A stretch of 64,000 nucleotides of DNA from positions 186,001 through 250,000 of the forward strand of contig NZ_BLAJ01000001.1 of the NCBI RefSeq assembly GCF_009176305.1, in the 5' to 3' direction. Source of the DNA: Martinezella dioscoreae. Its GTDB lineage: Bacteria > Pseudomonadota > Alphaproteobacteria > Rhizobiales > Rhizobiaceae. This document shows, one piece after another, positions 39,229 to 48,388 of the stretch (its first letter is position 1; every line of letters starts with the position of its first letter). The notes beneath the pieces are model-generated. The model searched no databases. It was not told where the DNA came from and saw nothing but the letters and a program-made list of their open reading frames with translations. A program made the position numbers and the translations under genes.

Positions 39229-40746
39229 CTAGCGTTTTACCGTCAAACCGAGGCCGGCCTGGAACTGCCGAGTGCTGTCGCCCACATCCCGCGTTGTCAG
39301 CTGATAACCGACATTGCTGGTAAGATCGAGGTAACGGTTGATCCCCCAGGTTAGCCCGAACGCGGCGTCGTATTCGATTTCGTCGGCGGCGCTGCCATTG
39401 GAGGGGTAATTGCGCCACGTCGGGCCTCCCGTCAGCTTGGCGGTGAGATCGTCGCGCAGCTGATGGCTTATGGTGCTCGTGAGCTGATAAGCGGTGTAGC
39501 CGCTGAGGCCGGCCGTGGTCGAAGGTTGTACGGTCGTCGAAAGGCCGACGCTGATATCGGTGCCGCGCTGCGGCGACCAGGCGAGGCTGCCGTCGATCGT
39601 CGGCGAGTCGACCGAGCCCAGGCGCGAATCGTCGAATTGCGTGTGCTGGTAGCCGAAGCCAAGCTCACCCTTGAATTTTTCACCGAGGTCGAATTCGACA
39701 CCGCCCTTGCCGCCATAGCTCTGGTTCGAGCGGGCATAACCGTTGCTGTCGCGCGTCTGATCGTAGACGGCGCGACCGAGAGTGACTTCGACGAAGGGAA
39801 TGATGGCGGGCGACAGCTCGTAGCCGATGCGGCCGCGCCAGGTTCCGGCCGTCTGATTGCGATCGCTGAGGGTGACCGTCGTCCCATCCGAAAGCACGGC
39901 GTCGGAATAGACGCTGCGTGTCAGCGCCACGGCCGTCGTGCCGCGCAGCAGGCCGAAATCGCGTTCCAGCGAGAGCCCGGCCGTGTATTGGTTGACGGCG
40001 GATTGCTTCGATGCGCCGGCAATCGCATTCGGATCGCTCGTGTCCTCACGGTAGAATTGATAGCCGGCGGTGACATGCGCAGTCGTGTCGGCGGGAAGAT
40101 CCAGACGCAGGTCGGCATTGAGGTTGACGGTTGGCTTTTCCTCGCCAGTGCCGCTGATGTTCTTCTGCCAGACGCCCTCACCGGTGACGGTCAGGGCATG
40201 TCTGTCCCAGTCCGAAGTCAGGGTGCTGCGCAAGTCGGTCTGCAAAAAGCCGCGGTTATCCTTGGTGTCGCCGGTGCGATCCCGCTCGATGTTGATCGAC
40301 TGGTTGATCGAAGGCTTCAGAGTGAAGGTGCCGAGCGGGATGCCCTGTGCATCTGCCCGATCCGGATACCGGCGGGCTCTCAGGTCATCAACGCTTGGTT
40401 CGCGCAGGTTCACTCGGCGCAGATTGTTATCCAGCGTCGAGCCGGTGGTTGTAGGGTCGATGCCGGTGAGGCGCAGCGGCGCGTTCAAGGGTGCGTCGCT
40501 GGAGGTCGACGCCTGGTTTGTTGGCGTGGCCGCCTGGTTGTCGGTGTTGGGTGCGGCATTTGGATCGGTCGGAGATGCCGTCGTCGACGCTGGCAAGGTA
40601 TCGTCGGCGTTCTGGTCGGATGGCAAGGATTGCGCGTTGACCGGCAGCGGTGCGGCAAATGCGATACCCCAGCCGAGCATGGCGGAGGTCGCCCATGCCG
40701 CCAGCCGGAAGGCACCACGACCCGCCTTGTCCTTGCCGATGCCCAT
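39229..40746 (-). CDS. Outer-membrane beta-barrel protein
   Basis: A 505-residue exported protein. The signal peptide is MLGWGIAFAAPLPVNAQS within a longer leader; residues about 40-95 are a Thr/Ala/Asn/Pro-rich disordered stretch; the rest is a run of alternating amphipathic strands (TAGYQFYREDTSD, GLSLERDFGLLRG, GYELSPAIIPFVEVTLGRAVY, GELGFGYQHTQFDD, NVGYQLTTRDV). This fits the putative beta-barrel porin 2 / outer membrane beta-barrel group. The last residue is not aromatic, unlike many BAM substrates. Channel or structural role unknown. It sits near kdsD and galU, both envelope genes, but in a separate transcript. Confidence 0.8.
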   Translation of the reverse strand: MGIGKDKAGRGAFRLAAWATSAMLGWGIAFAAPLPVNAQSLPSDQNADDTLPASTTASPTDPNAAPNTDNQAATPTNQASTSSDAPLNAPLRLTGIDPTTTGSTLDNNLRRVNLREPSVDDLRARRYPDRADAQGIPLGTFTLKPSINQSINIERDRTGDTKDNRGFLQTDLRSTLTSDWDRHALTVTGEGVWQKNISGTGEEKPTVNLNADLRLDLPADTTAHVTAGYQFYREDTSDPNAIAGASKQSAVNQYTAGLSLERDFGLLRGTTAVALTRSVYSDAVLSDGTTVTLSDRNQTAGTWRGRIGYELSPAIIPFVEVTLGRAVYDQTRDSNGYARSNQSYGGKGGVEFDLGEKFKGELGFGYQHTQFDDSRLGSVDSPTIDGSLAWSPQRGTDISVGLSTTVQPSTTAGLSGYTAYQLTSTISHQLRDDLTAKLTGGPTWRNYPSNGSAADEIEYDAAFGLTWGINRYLDLTSNVGYQLTTRDVGDSTRQFQAGLGLTVKR

Positions 40747-40943
40747 GTTGTTTATATCTGACCCTGCTGGAAATGACCTAAATTCTTACCCAAGTGTAAA
40801 GCCGCGTGGTTAACGCTTGGTTGCCAAGTGATGGCGACAAGAAAGGGTTCGATAATATTTGTCGGGAAGGCGCTGCAGGCTGTCGTATCGCCATAAGTCG
40901 ATCTTTGGTGGACAGATTTGCAGAAAAGCGTTAGGCCTCGCTC

Positions 40944-41939
40944 ATGAATAAGAGAGCTGTAAGACTCATCGAGAACGGTGCGATCGAATCCGCAATGCGA
41001 ACGATCGAGACCGAGAGACGGGGCATGGAAGCGCTGGAACGCGCACTGACCAATGGTCTGGCCGAGCCCTTCAGCCGCGCCGTCGAGCTCATCGGCGATA
41101 TTAGAGGTCGTGTCGTCATCACCGGCGTCGGCAAGAGCGGCCATATCGGCAACAAGCTTGCCGCAAGTCTGGCATCCACCGGAACGCCGGCCTTCTTTGT
41201 GCATCCTGTCGAAGCCAATCACGGCGATCTCGGCATGATTACCCAGGATGATGTCATCATTGCCATCTCCTGGGGCGGCGAGAGCGCCGAGCTGCGCGGC
41301 ATCATCAGTTATTCCCGCCGTTTCTCGATCCCGATGATCGCGATCACCGCCGGCGAGACTTCTACGCTTGCGCGTGAATCGGATGTTGTGCTGCTGCTCC
41401 CCAAGGAGCAGGAAGCTTGCCCGCACGGTCTGGCGCCGACGACATCGACGCTGCTGCAGCTTGCGATCGGCGATGCGCTGACCGTCGCTCTTCTGGAAGC
41501 ACGCGGCTTTACCGCCGAGGATTTCCGCACCTTCCATCCGGGCGGCAAACTCGGCGCCAGCCTCTCGCACGTGGCCGATATCATGCACAAGGGCGACCGT
41601 GTGCCGCTCGTCAAGCTCGGAACCGGTATGCCGGAAGCGGCGATGACGCTATCGAAGATGCGGTTCGGCTGCGTCGGCGTGGTCGATGATGACGGTTGCC
41701 TGTGCGGCATCGTCACCGATGGCGATATCGCCCGCAATCTCGGCACCAGCCTCGCGGAGAAGCTGGTGGACGAGGTGATGACCCCCAATCCGAAGACGGT
41801 GAAGGAAACGACGCTGGCGACGAGCGCCATGGCCGTGCTCAATCGTCATAATATTTCCGCGCTGATCGTTGTCGACAACGAGCGGCGTCCGATCGGTCTG
41901 GTGCACTTCCACGATCTGCTGCGGATCGGCGTCGCCTGA
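40944..41939 (+). CDS. kdsD: D-arabinose-5-phosphate isomerase (KpsF/GutQ family)
   Basis: A 331-residue enzyme. The N-terminal SIS domain (residues ~50-190) has GVGKSGHIGNKLAASLASTG, VHPVEANHGDLGMI, SWGGESAEL and LAPTTSTLLQLAIGDAL; two CBS domains follow (ADIMHKGDRVP to GDIARNL, DEVMTPNPKTV to the end). It interconverts ribulose-5-phosphate and arabinose-5-phosphate, the first committed step to Kdo for LPS. Its stop codon abuts the stop of the convergent nfeD gene with no spacer (TGA|TCA). The ATG has only a weak AGG upstream. Confidence 0.93.
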   Translation: MNKRAVRLIENGAIESAMRTIETERRGMEALERALTNGLAEPFSRAVELIGDIRGRVVITGVGKSGHIGNKLAASLASTGTPAFFVHPVEANHGDLGMITQDDVIIAISWGGESAELRGIISYSRRFSIPMIAITAGETSTLARESDVVLLLPKEQEACPHGLAPTTSTLLQLAIGDALTVALLEARGFTAEDFRTFHPGGKLGASLSHVADIMHKGDRVPLVKLGTGMPEAAMTLSKMRFGCVGVVDDDGCLCGIVTDGDIARNLGTSLAEKLVDEVMTPNPKTVKETTLATSAMAVLNRHNISALIVVDNERRPIGLVHFHDLLRIGVA

Positions 41940-42398
41940 TCAGACAGGCTCGACGGTGAGCTCGCGGCCGTTGCTGGCGACCACTTTGACGCGGGTGCCG
42001 ACCGGCAAGTCCGGCCCGCTGACGGTCCAATAAGTGTCATTGAGGCGAATGCGCCCACGGCCTTCGGCTATCGGCTGGTCGAGCGTTGCCGTGCGCCCGA
42101 CAAGGCTGGCACCGCGCTGGTTCAGGAACGGCTCGTCGGTCACCTGGTTGTTGTTATAGAGATAGCGGCGGCCGAGCAGGGTGACGATAACAGCCATGGC
42201 GGCGAAGACCAGCCCTTGAACCTGCCAGACCCAGAAGCTGCTTTCCCAAAACAGAAGCGACAAGGCGCCGACGATGATCGCGGCGAGCCCGATCCATACC
42301 AAGAAGAAGCCGGGCAAGACGAGTTCGGCGGCAAGCAGCGCCAGACCAGCGAGCCACCAGCTCCAGGGGCCGAGTTCGACGATGAGATTGTCGAACAT
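41940..42398 (-). CDS. NfeD-family membrane protein
   Basis: A 152-residue protein. Hydrophobic segments (WSWWLAGLALLAAELVLPGFFLVWIGLAAIIVGAL in parts, then VWQVQGLVFAAMAVIVTLLG) form three or four helices; the C-terminal ~65 residues are the OB-fold NfeD domain (LVGRTATLDQPIAEGRGRIRL, GTRVKVVASNGRELTVEP). AAGGAG is seven bases before the ATG at 42398, which comes one base after the stop of the SPFH gene. NfeD and SPFH proteins work as pairs in membrane microdomains. The stop lies back-to-back with that of kdsD. Confidence 0.9.
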   Translation of the reverse strand: MFDNLIVELGPWSWWLAGLALLAAELVLPGFFLVWIGLAAIIVGALSLLFWESSFWVWQVQGLVFAAMAVIVTLLGRRYLYNNNQVTDEPFLNQRGASLVGRTATLDQPIAEGRGRIRLNDTYWTVSGPDLPVGTRVKVVASNGRELTVEPV

Positions 42399-42399
42399 C

Positions 42400-43416
42400 T
42401 CAGCTCTCCTTCGGTGGCAGCGGATTGATCGTTGGCGTTGTGCGGACGGGGCCGGAGCGTGGCCGGGCCGGTTGCGTCGCGCCGTTGCCGTCGCCATTGT
42501 CGCCGAAGACTTCGCGGGCGATGGCGCCGATACCGCCGAGCGAGCCGATGATGGAGCTCGCCTCCACCGGCATGAGGACAATCTTCGAATTGCTGGCGGA
42601 GCCGATCGCGGTCAGGGCTTCGGTGTATTTCTGGGCAACGAAGTAGTTGATCGCCTGCACGTTACCCTCGGCAATCGCTTCGGATACCACGCGGGTCGCC
42701 TTGGCTTCGGCCTCGGCCAGGCGCTCGCGCGCCTCAGCATTGCGGAAGGCGGCTTCGCGCTGGCCTTCGGCTTGTAGGACGGCTGCCTGCTTTGCACCCT
42801 CAGCGCGGAGGATCTGCGCGTTGCGCAGGCCTTCCGCCTCCAGGACCTGGGCGCGCTTTTCGCGTTCGGCCTTCATCTGTCGGCCCATGGCGTCAACCAG
42901 GTCTTTCGGCGGCTGGATGTCCTTGATTTCGACGCGTGTTACCTTGATGCCCCAGGGCTCTACGGCCTCATCGACCACGCGCAGCAGTCGTTCGTTGATG
43001 GCATCGCGATTGGACAGAAGCTCGTCCAGATCCATAGAGCCCATGACGGAACGGATATTGGTCTTTGTGAGATTGAGGATCGCGGTTTCCAGATTGGTGA
43101 TCTGATAGGCGGCCTGCGCCGCATTCAGCACCTGGAAGAAAGCGACTGCATCAGCGGATACGCTCGCATTGTCCTTGGTGATGACCTCCTGCGTCGGCAC
43201 GGCCAGCACCTGCTCCATCACGTTCATCCGCACCCCGATTGTTTCGATGAAGGGCACGATCAGGTTGAGCCCCGGTTCCAGCGTGCGGATATAGCGGCCG
43301 AAGCGCTGAACTGTGTACCGATAGCCCTGAGGTACGGTCTTGATGCCTGCAAACAGCACCAGAATGACGAAGACCACCAAGGCAATCACAACGATGCTGA
43401 AACCACCCACTACCAT
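42400..43416 (-). CDS. qmcA: SPFH/band 7 protein (stomatin-like, QmcA family)
   Basis: A 338-residue membrane-anchored protein. One N-terminal helix ([17 protein letters not shown]), then the SPFH domain ([63 protein letters not shown]), a coiled coil rich in Ala/Glu/Arg (residues ~185-250: [15 protein letters not shown] and repeats), and a Pro-rich tail. It should oligomerise in the inner membrane as a scaffold, often near FtsH. It is the first gene of a two-gene operon with nfeD. Confidence 0.92.
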   Translation of the reverse strand: MVVGGFSIVVIALVVFVILVLFAGIKTVPQGYRYTVQRFGRYIRTLEPGLNLIVPFIETIGVRMNVMEQVLAVPTQEVITKDNASVSADAVAFFQVLNAAQAAYQITNLETAILNLTKTNIRSVMGSMDLDELLSNRDAINERLLRVVDEAVEPWGIKVTRVEIKDIQPPKDLVDAMGRQMKAEREKRAQVLEAEGLRNAQILRAEGAKQAAVLQAEGQREAAFRNAEARERLAEAEAKATRVVSEAIAEGNVQAINYFVAQKYTEALTAIGSASNSKIVLMPVEASSIIGSLGGIGAIAREVFGDNGDGNGATQPARPRSGPVRTTPTINPLPPKES

Positions 43417-43715
43417 CGAACTCCTCCATGGACGCGGCTGTCTGAGCAGGCTCGCGTCGCCTAAACCGCTACTGTTTGGCCTCGCTATGCTCGGTCGAGC
43501 TCACGAGGCGGCAGCTCAATCTTATGTGGTGGGTTAGCATGTTCTCAGCAAGTGAGGAATGGGGCTACAGCAGGCGTTTTGCTATGAGGTAGGTCAACCA
43601 ATCACCGTCTGGGTCTTGCGTCCGGCGATTGATATTCATACTTTATATGGAGATTTCCGGCTCCGCTGCCACGCAGCTTTTCGGGCCAGCCTTAGCGCAT
43701 TATCAGGGTGAAGCT
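43417..43715. other. Intergenic region between divergent SPFH and HtrA-like genes
   Basis: About 300 bases with the divergent promoters. The frame of the HtrA-like gene stays open up to 43629 but that extension has no SD and no signal peptide. No RNA gene or long palindrome was seen. Confidence 0.45.
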
Positions 43716-44624
43716 ATGAACTTAGATAGGACCTTGCGGTCGGTTGTGGCCGTGCACGCCTCAATTCCGGAAGACGCCTTCACGGCGGCAACCCTCGGCA
43801 CACGCAGGGAAGGTAGCGGCGTCGTCATCCGCGGAAACGGCCTGGTATTGACGATCGGCTATCTCATCACCGAAGCCGACGAGGTCTGGCTCACGACCAA
43901 TAGCGGCCGTGTCGTGCCCGGTCATGCGCTTGCCTACGATCAGGAAACGGGTTTTGGCCTCGTGCAGGCGCTCGGGCCTCTCGATGTGCCCGCCCTCGAA
44001 TTCGGTGATACCGACAAGGCTGAGATCGGTGATGAAGTCGTCATCGCTGACGGGATCGGCCAGTTTGTCGAGGCGAAGATCGTCGCAAAGCAGGAATTCG
44101 CCGGCTATTGGGAATATCTGCTCGACGAGGCGATCTTCACGGCACCCGCCCATCCATCCTGGGGAGGTGCGGCTCTTATCGATGAGGACGGCAAGCTTCT
44201 CGGCATCGGCTCGCTGCATCTGCAGATGGCGACGGAGAACGGCGACAGCGCCGATATCAACATGATCGTGCCTATCAACCTTTTGATGCCGATCCTGGAC
44301 GACCTGATCAAGCGCGGCCGCGTCAACAAGCCGCCGCGGCCTTGGCTCGGTGCCTTCTCGGCCGAAAGCAATGGCGAAGTCGTCGTCATGAGCGTCACCG
44401 AGGGTGGTCCGGCCGCCAAGGCTGGCTTGCGTCGCGGCGATGTCATTTCCGAAATCCGGGATGGCGAAGTCGATGGGCTCGCGGATTTCTACCGCAAGAT
44501 CTGGGAGAGCGGTCCGGCTGGTTCCGAGATCCCCATGCGTGTGTTGCGCGATGGCCGCGAGGCCTGGCTGCGCGTCAAATCCGCCGACCGCGGCAGCTTC
44601 CTCAGAAAGCCGCAGCTTCAGTAG
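43716..44624 (+). CDS. HtrA-like trypsin-fold/PDZ protein lacking the catalytic triad
   Basis: A 302-residue protein from the ATG at 43716 (MNLDRTLRSVVAVHASIP). A DegP-like beta-barrel domain (GSGVVIRGNGLVLTIGYLI, VIADGIGQFVEAKIV, GGAALIDEDGKLLGIG) is followed by a PDZ domain (PWLGAFSAESNGEVVVM, GPAAKAGLRRGDVISEI). All three catalytic positions look replaced: the His of the TAAHV block falls in LTIGYLITE, the Asp block reads DQETGFGLVQ, and the GNSGGP block reads PSWGGA, with Trp where Ser is expected. It lacks a signal peptide, unlike DegP. It is probably a binding or regulatory pseudoprotease, perhaps cytoplasmic. It converges with hemH; a hairpin lies between. Confidence 0.8.
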   Translation: MNLDRTLRSVVAVHASIPEDAFTAATLGTRREGSGVVIRGNGLVLTIGYLITEADEVWLTTNSGRVVPGHALAYDQETGFGLVQALGPLDVPALEFGDTDKAEIGDEVVIADGIGQFVEAKIVAKQEFAGYWEYLLDEAIFTAPAHPSWGGAALIDEDGKLLGIGSLHLQMATENGDSADINMIVPINLLMPILDDLIKRGRVNKPPRPWLGAFSAESNGEVVVMSVTEGGPAAKAGLRRGDVISEIRDGEVDGLADFYRKIWESGPAGSEIPMRVLRDGREAWLRVKSADRGSFLRKPQLQ

Positions 44625-44631
44625 GATCGCG

Positions 44632-44653
44632 TCGCCGGGATCAATCCCGGCGA
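44632..44653. terminator. Hairpin between convergent HtrA-like gene and hemH
   Basis: TCGCCGGGAT and ATCCCGGCGA with CA between (10-bp stem), in the 34-base gap between the two stop codons. There is no T tract; a shared 3' end is the likely role. Confidence 0.55.
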
Positions 44654-44658
44654 TCTCG

Positions 44659-45693
44659 TCACACCCAGCCGAGCAACTCCCGCCGCACGACCTTTTCCAG
44701 CACGTTTATGCCGTCTTCGCTGTCGTTGAGACAGGGAATGTGGGTGAATTTGTCGCCGCCGTTGTGATGGAAGGATTCGGCCGCCTGTTCCGCGATCTCT
44801 TCCAACGTCTCAAGGCAGTCGGAGACGAAGCCGGGATTGAGCACCGCGATACGCTTGGTGCCGTTCCTGGCAAGCTCTTCCACCGTCTTGTCCGTATAGG
44901 GCTGCAGCCATTCCTCAGGGCCGAAACGCGATTGGAAGGTGACCATGAACTGATCTTCGGAAAGACCCAGTTTCTCGCGCAGCAGGCGGCCGGTCTTCTG
45001 ACAGAAGCAGTAATAGGGATCGCCCAGCTTGAAATAGGACATCGGGATGCCGTGGAAGGAGGCGATGATCTTTTCCGGCTGCCAGTCCAGCGTCGAGAGG
45101 TGACGGGTGACGGAATTGGCGAGCGCCTCGATATAGGTCTCGTCGTCGTGATATTGCGGGACGGTGCGGATCGCCGGCTGCCAGCGCATCTTCTGCAGTT
45201 TCTCGAAGGCTTTGTCGTTGACCGTTGCCGTCGTTGCCGCCGCATATTGCGGATAGAGCGGAAAGAGCACGATGCGCTCGCAGCCATCGTCCTTCAGCGC
45301 TTGGATGCGATCGGCGATCGAGGGCTGGCCGTAACGCATGGCCCAGTCGACCTTGACGTTGGGCAGGTCGCGCAGCCGTTCGGCCATCAGGTCGGACTGG
45401 TTGCGCGTATAGGTGCGCAGGAAGCTCTCGTTCTTGTCCTTGTTCCAGATCGTCTCATAGGCCTTGCCGACCTTTTGCGGCCGGGTGTTGAGCACGATGC
45501 CGAACAGGATCGGATACCATTTCCAGCGCGACCACTCGATGACGCGGCGGTCTGTCAGGAATTCGCGGAGGTAGCGGCGCATCGAGGAGTAGTCGGTGCC
45601 GTCGGGCGTTCCAAGATTGATGAGCAGCACGCCGACCTTGCCGTATTTCACGCTGGGGTGATCGGGCGGAAGCGTGGTCAGGGCTGCTGTCAT
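44659..45693 (-). CDS. hemH: Ferrochelatase
   Basis: A 344-residue enzyme from the ATG at 45693 (MTAALTTLPPDHPSV), with AGAGG upstream; the open frame extends 30 codons further without an SD and across the terminator region of the next gene. Signatures: VGVLLINLGTPDGTDY, RYLREFLTDRRVIEW, IVLFPLYPQYAAATTATV, and the active-site SFHGIPMSYFKLGDPYY. GFVSDCLETLEEI gives the conserved acidic region. It inserts Fe2+ into protoporphyrin IX, the last step of heme synthesis. Confidence 0.96.
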   Translation of the reverse strand: MTAALTTLPPDHPSVKYGKVGVLLINLGTPDGTDYSSMRRYLREFLTDRRVIEWSRWKWYPILFGIVLNTRPQKVGKAYETIWNKDKNESFLRTYTRNQSDLMAERLRDLPNVKVDWAMRYGQPSIADRIQALKDDGCERIVLFPLYPQYAAATTATVNDKAFEKLQKMRWQPAIRTVPQYHDDETYIEALANSVTRHLSTLDWQPEKIIASFHGIPMSYFKLGDPYYCFCQKTGRLLREKLGLSEDQFMVTFQSRFGPEEWLQPYTDKTVEELARNGTKRIAVLNPGFVSDCLETLEEIAEQAAESFHHNGGDKFTHIPCLNDSEDGINVLEKVVRRELLGWV

Positions 45694-45732
45694 CGATTGA
45701 ATTCCTCTCAAGATATGAAGCACTTCACATAC

Positions 45733-45769
45733 GAACAAAAGCCGGTCCGGGAAAGCCCGGACCGGCTGG
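45733..45769 (-). terminator. Rho-independent terminator of the LysM 5'-nucleotidase gene
   Basis: A perfect 12-bp stem AGCCGGTCCGGG / CCCGGACCGGCT with a four-base loop, followed on the minus strand by TTTGTTCG. It sits 23 bases past the nucleotidase stop and about 40 bases before the hemH start. Confidence 0.85.
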
Positions 45770-45789
45770 AGCAAGCGAGACAAATCGTC

Positions 45790-47889
45790 TTACTTGGCCG
45801 GAATCTTCAACTTTTCGCCGACCGGCAGATGATGCGGCTTGATATTGCGATTGGCGGCTACGAGTTTGTGCCATTGTTTGGCATTGCCGTAATAAGTCTT
45901 GGCAAGATCCCAGAACGTGTCGCCGGCGACGACGATGTGGGTTGTCGGCGTCTTTGGCGGCTCGTTGACCTTGGCCTCCGGCGTCGCTGTTGCCGGAGCC
46001 GTGGTCGCGGGTGAAGACGCAGCCGGCGTTTCAGCCGCTGGAGCTGAGGTGGCGGGTGTCGAGGCTGCCGGATCCGATTTTGCCGGGGCAGACGGCGTAG
46101 CCGTCGGGTTTGCCGGCATGGTGGTGCTTGGCGTTGTCACCGTGGGAGGCGAGGAGGTCGGAGGGGTTGTCGCGGACGACGCGCCACCGCTATCTCCAGC
46201 GGCCGCCGCCGGCTTCTGCTCCGGCGCTGTCTGCGTGGTATCGGCGGGCTTTGCGGGTTCCGGCTGTGCAGCCGGCGCTGCCGCGGCTATCTGGGTTATG
46301 CGGCCGTCCGTGTAAGGCTTGTACGGATTGTGTGCGCCAAGATAATCGGCGACCACCGATTCCAGATTGGGGCCGAAATCGTAGGCGTTCTTGCCGTCCT
46401 TTGCGAAGACGGCGTAGCCGTCGCCGCCGGCGCGCATGTAGTTGTTGCTGACGACGCCGTAGGTCTTTTCGGGATCGATCGGCTTGAACTCGGTGCCTTC
46501 CTGCACGTCGACGGAGACAAGACGGCTGCCCGGCGGCTTCGATTTATCGAAGCTGTATTTGAGGCCGGCGACCTGCGGGAAGCGGCCCGCCCCGTCATCG
46601 ATCTGGCTAAGGCCGTTTTCGAGTGCCGCCTTCACGTCGGCTCCGGTCAGCTGGAAGGTTGCAACCGTGTTCTGGAAGGGCAGCACGGTCAGCACGTCGC
46701 CCATGCTGACATCGCCGGCGCCGATCGAGGCACGCAGGCCGCCGCCGTTCTGGATGGCGATGGAAATGCCCTGCGTCCTGGTGCGGTCAAGCATCGCATC
46801 GGCGACAAGATTGCCCATCGAGCATTCCCGAACGCGGCAGACTTCACGCGCGCCTTCGATCGGTCCCTGCGAATTACCGATGACCTTCTTGCGCAGTTCC
46901 TCGATCGGCTTTGCCATCTCCTGCACGCGTGACAGGATCGTCGGATCCGGCTTAATGGAGGAATCGAGCAGGATCGGATTGCCTTTGGCGTCCTTGACGG
47001 CGCCATTGTCATCGAAGGTGACGACGACGTCGCCGAGATATTTGCTGTAGGATGCGGCCTGAACGACGGGCACCTTATAGCCGGCCGGATTGTCGACCAT
47101 GGTCGGATAGGGGCCGGCTGCCTTCGGGTCGGTATTCGACAGGAGCGTATGCGAGTGGCCGCCGACGACGACGCTGACGCCGGCGATCTTGGCGATCTTC
47201 TCGACATCACGCGGATAGCCGACATGGGTGAGCGCAATGATCTTGTTGACCCCCTGCGATTTCAGCGCGTCGACTTCGGCGCTGATTGCGGCGGCATCGT
47301 CGGTGATCTTCACATGCGGGCCAGGAGAGGCGAGTTCAGGCGTTTCGGTGGTCACCGCACCGACGATGCCGATCTTCTGGCCGCCGATATCGAGCACGAT
47401 CGACTTCTTGATGCGGTTGCCGAGCTTCGATTGGTCGTCGACCACCAGATTGGCCGTTACAACGGGGAACTGCGCCTTGTCGAGGAAGGCGGCCAACGGG
47501 CCTTCGCCATCGTCGAATTCGTGATTGCCGACCGTCATGGCGTCGATCTTCATGTCGTTCAGGAATTCGACTTCGGCCGCACCCTTGTAGGTCGTATAGA
47601 ACAGGGAGCCCTGGAAATTGTCGCCGGCATCAAGGACGACTACGTTCTGGCCGGCAAGGGCGGCACGCCGCTGGTCGATGGCGGCTTTCAGCCGTGCCGC
47701 ACCGCCGAAGCACTCGTTCTTGGCTTCTTCGGCTGCAGAGCAGGTGGCGTCGAATTTGTTGATCGATTCGACGCGCGAATGGAAATCGTTGAAGTGCAGG
47801 ATGTTGAGCTGATAGTCCGCGAAGGCGGCGCTGGTACTCAGCGCCAGCAGCGTGGCGGCCAAAAGACCCACTCCGAAGGGCTGCTTCAT
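45790..47889 (-). CDS. Periplasmic 5'-nucleotidase / UshA family with C-terminal LysM domain
   Basis: A 699-residue exported protein. Signal peptide MKQPFGVGLLAATLLALSTS...; the calcineurin-like metallophosphatase domain has ILHFNDFHSR, VLDAGDNFQGS, VGNHEFDDG and VVGGHSHT for the two-metal site; the substrate domain has IQNGGGLRASI and SNNYMRAGGDGY. A ~100-residue linker rich in Ala, Pro, Ser and Thr (about 545-645) joins it to a LysM domain (HIVVAGDTFWDLAKTYYGN, PVGEKLKIP), which should bind peptidoglycan. It would hydrolyse extracellular nucleotides or UDP-sugars for phosphate and nucleoside recovery while held at the cell wall. The LysM tail is not part of E. coli UshA. Confidence 0.92.
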   Translation of the reverse strand: MKQPFGVGLLAATLLALSTSAAFADYQLNILHFNDFHSRVESINKFDATCSAAEEAKNECFGGAARLKAAIDQRRAALAGQNVVVLDAGDNFQGSLFYTTYKGAAEVEFLNDMKIDAMTVGNHEFDDGEGPLAAFLDKAQFPVVTANLVVDDQSKLGNRIKKSIVLDIGGQKIGIVGAVTTETPELASPGPHVKITDDAAAISAEVDALKSQGVNKIIALTHVGYPRDVEKIAKIAGVSVVVGGHSHTLLSNTDPKAAGPYPTMVDNPAGYKVPVVQAASYSKYLGDVVVTFDDNGAVKDAKGNPILLDSSIKPDPTILSRVQEMAKPIEELRKKVIGNSQGPIEGAREVCRVRECSMGNLVADAMLDRTRTQGISIAIQNGGGLRASIGAGDVSMGDVLTVLPFQNTVATFQLTGADVKAALENGLSQIDDGAGRFPQVAGLKYSFDKSKPPGSRLVSVDVQEGTEFKPIDPEKTYGVVSNNYMRAGGDGYAVFAKDGKNAYDFGPNLESVVADYLGAHNPYKPYTDGRITQIAAAAPAAQPEPAKPADTTQTAPEQKPAAAAGDSGGASSATTPPTSSPPTVTTPSTTMPANPTATPSAPAKSDPAASTPATSAPAAETPAASSPATTAPATATPEAKVNEPPKTPTTHIVVAGDTFWDLAKTYYGNAKQWHKLVAANRNIKPHHLPVGEKLKIPAK

Positions 47890-48036
47890 CTGTCTCTCCT
47901 GTTAGTCATTGCAATCCGGCCCGCCAATGCCCCAAGGCGGTCCCCCACAGAGATGTTTTCATCACGGCGGAGCGAGCGCAAGCAAAAGCTGTTGGCGTTA
48001 TAGGATTTTTACAAAGCGGCGAAATGCGCTGCCGGA

Positions 48037-48360
48037 TCAGGCGCATGCCTCGACGGAGGCGGGTCCATAGGACTCCCGCAATGCCGCAGCGGCATTCCAG
48101 CCGACAGAGCAGAAGACGAGCACACAGCAGAGGGCGGTGACAAGATGAAGGCGTCGATTCCGCTTTCGATAGAGCAGAATAGCGCTGGCGCCGTAAATGA
48201 GCAAAGCCGGTACGGCGAAAAGGAGGACGCTCGCGGGGCCATCGCAATCAAGGGCGTCGATGCCCTGGGTTTGATAGCTATTTGCAGGGAGGACCGCCGC
48301 CAGAATGGCGACGGGCAATGCTGCGATCGGTACCAGATGGAGGATCAGCATTCCGCGCAT
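48037..48360 (-). CDS. Small integral membrane protein
   Basis: A 107-residue protein with three likely membrane helices (LILHLVPIAALPVAILAAVL, ASVLLFAVPALLIYGASAIL and LVTALCCVLVFCSVGW). AAGG lies upstream of the ATG at 48360. A short basic loop, YRKRNRRLH, lies between helices two and three. Four Cys residues are spread along the chain. No family recognised; 28 bases separate it from the upstream Omp10-like gene, so the two are probably co-transcribed. Confidence 0.6.
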   Translation of the reverse strand: MRGMLILHLVPIAALPVAILAAVLPANSYQTQGIDALDCDGPASVLLFAVPALLIYGASAILLYRKRNRRLHLVTALCCVLVFCSVGWNAAAALRESYGPASVEACA

Positions 48361-48388
48361 GATGCCTTATCCGTCCATCGGGCCTTTA

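Noticed and set aside
44404..46014. A 536-codon plus-strand frame across hemH
   Set aside because: Overlaps the HtrA-like, hemH and nucleotidase genes and has no conserved sequence.
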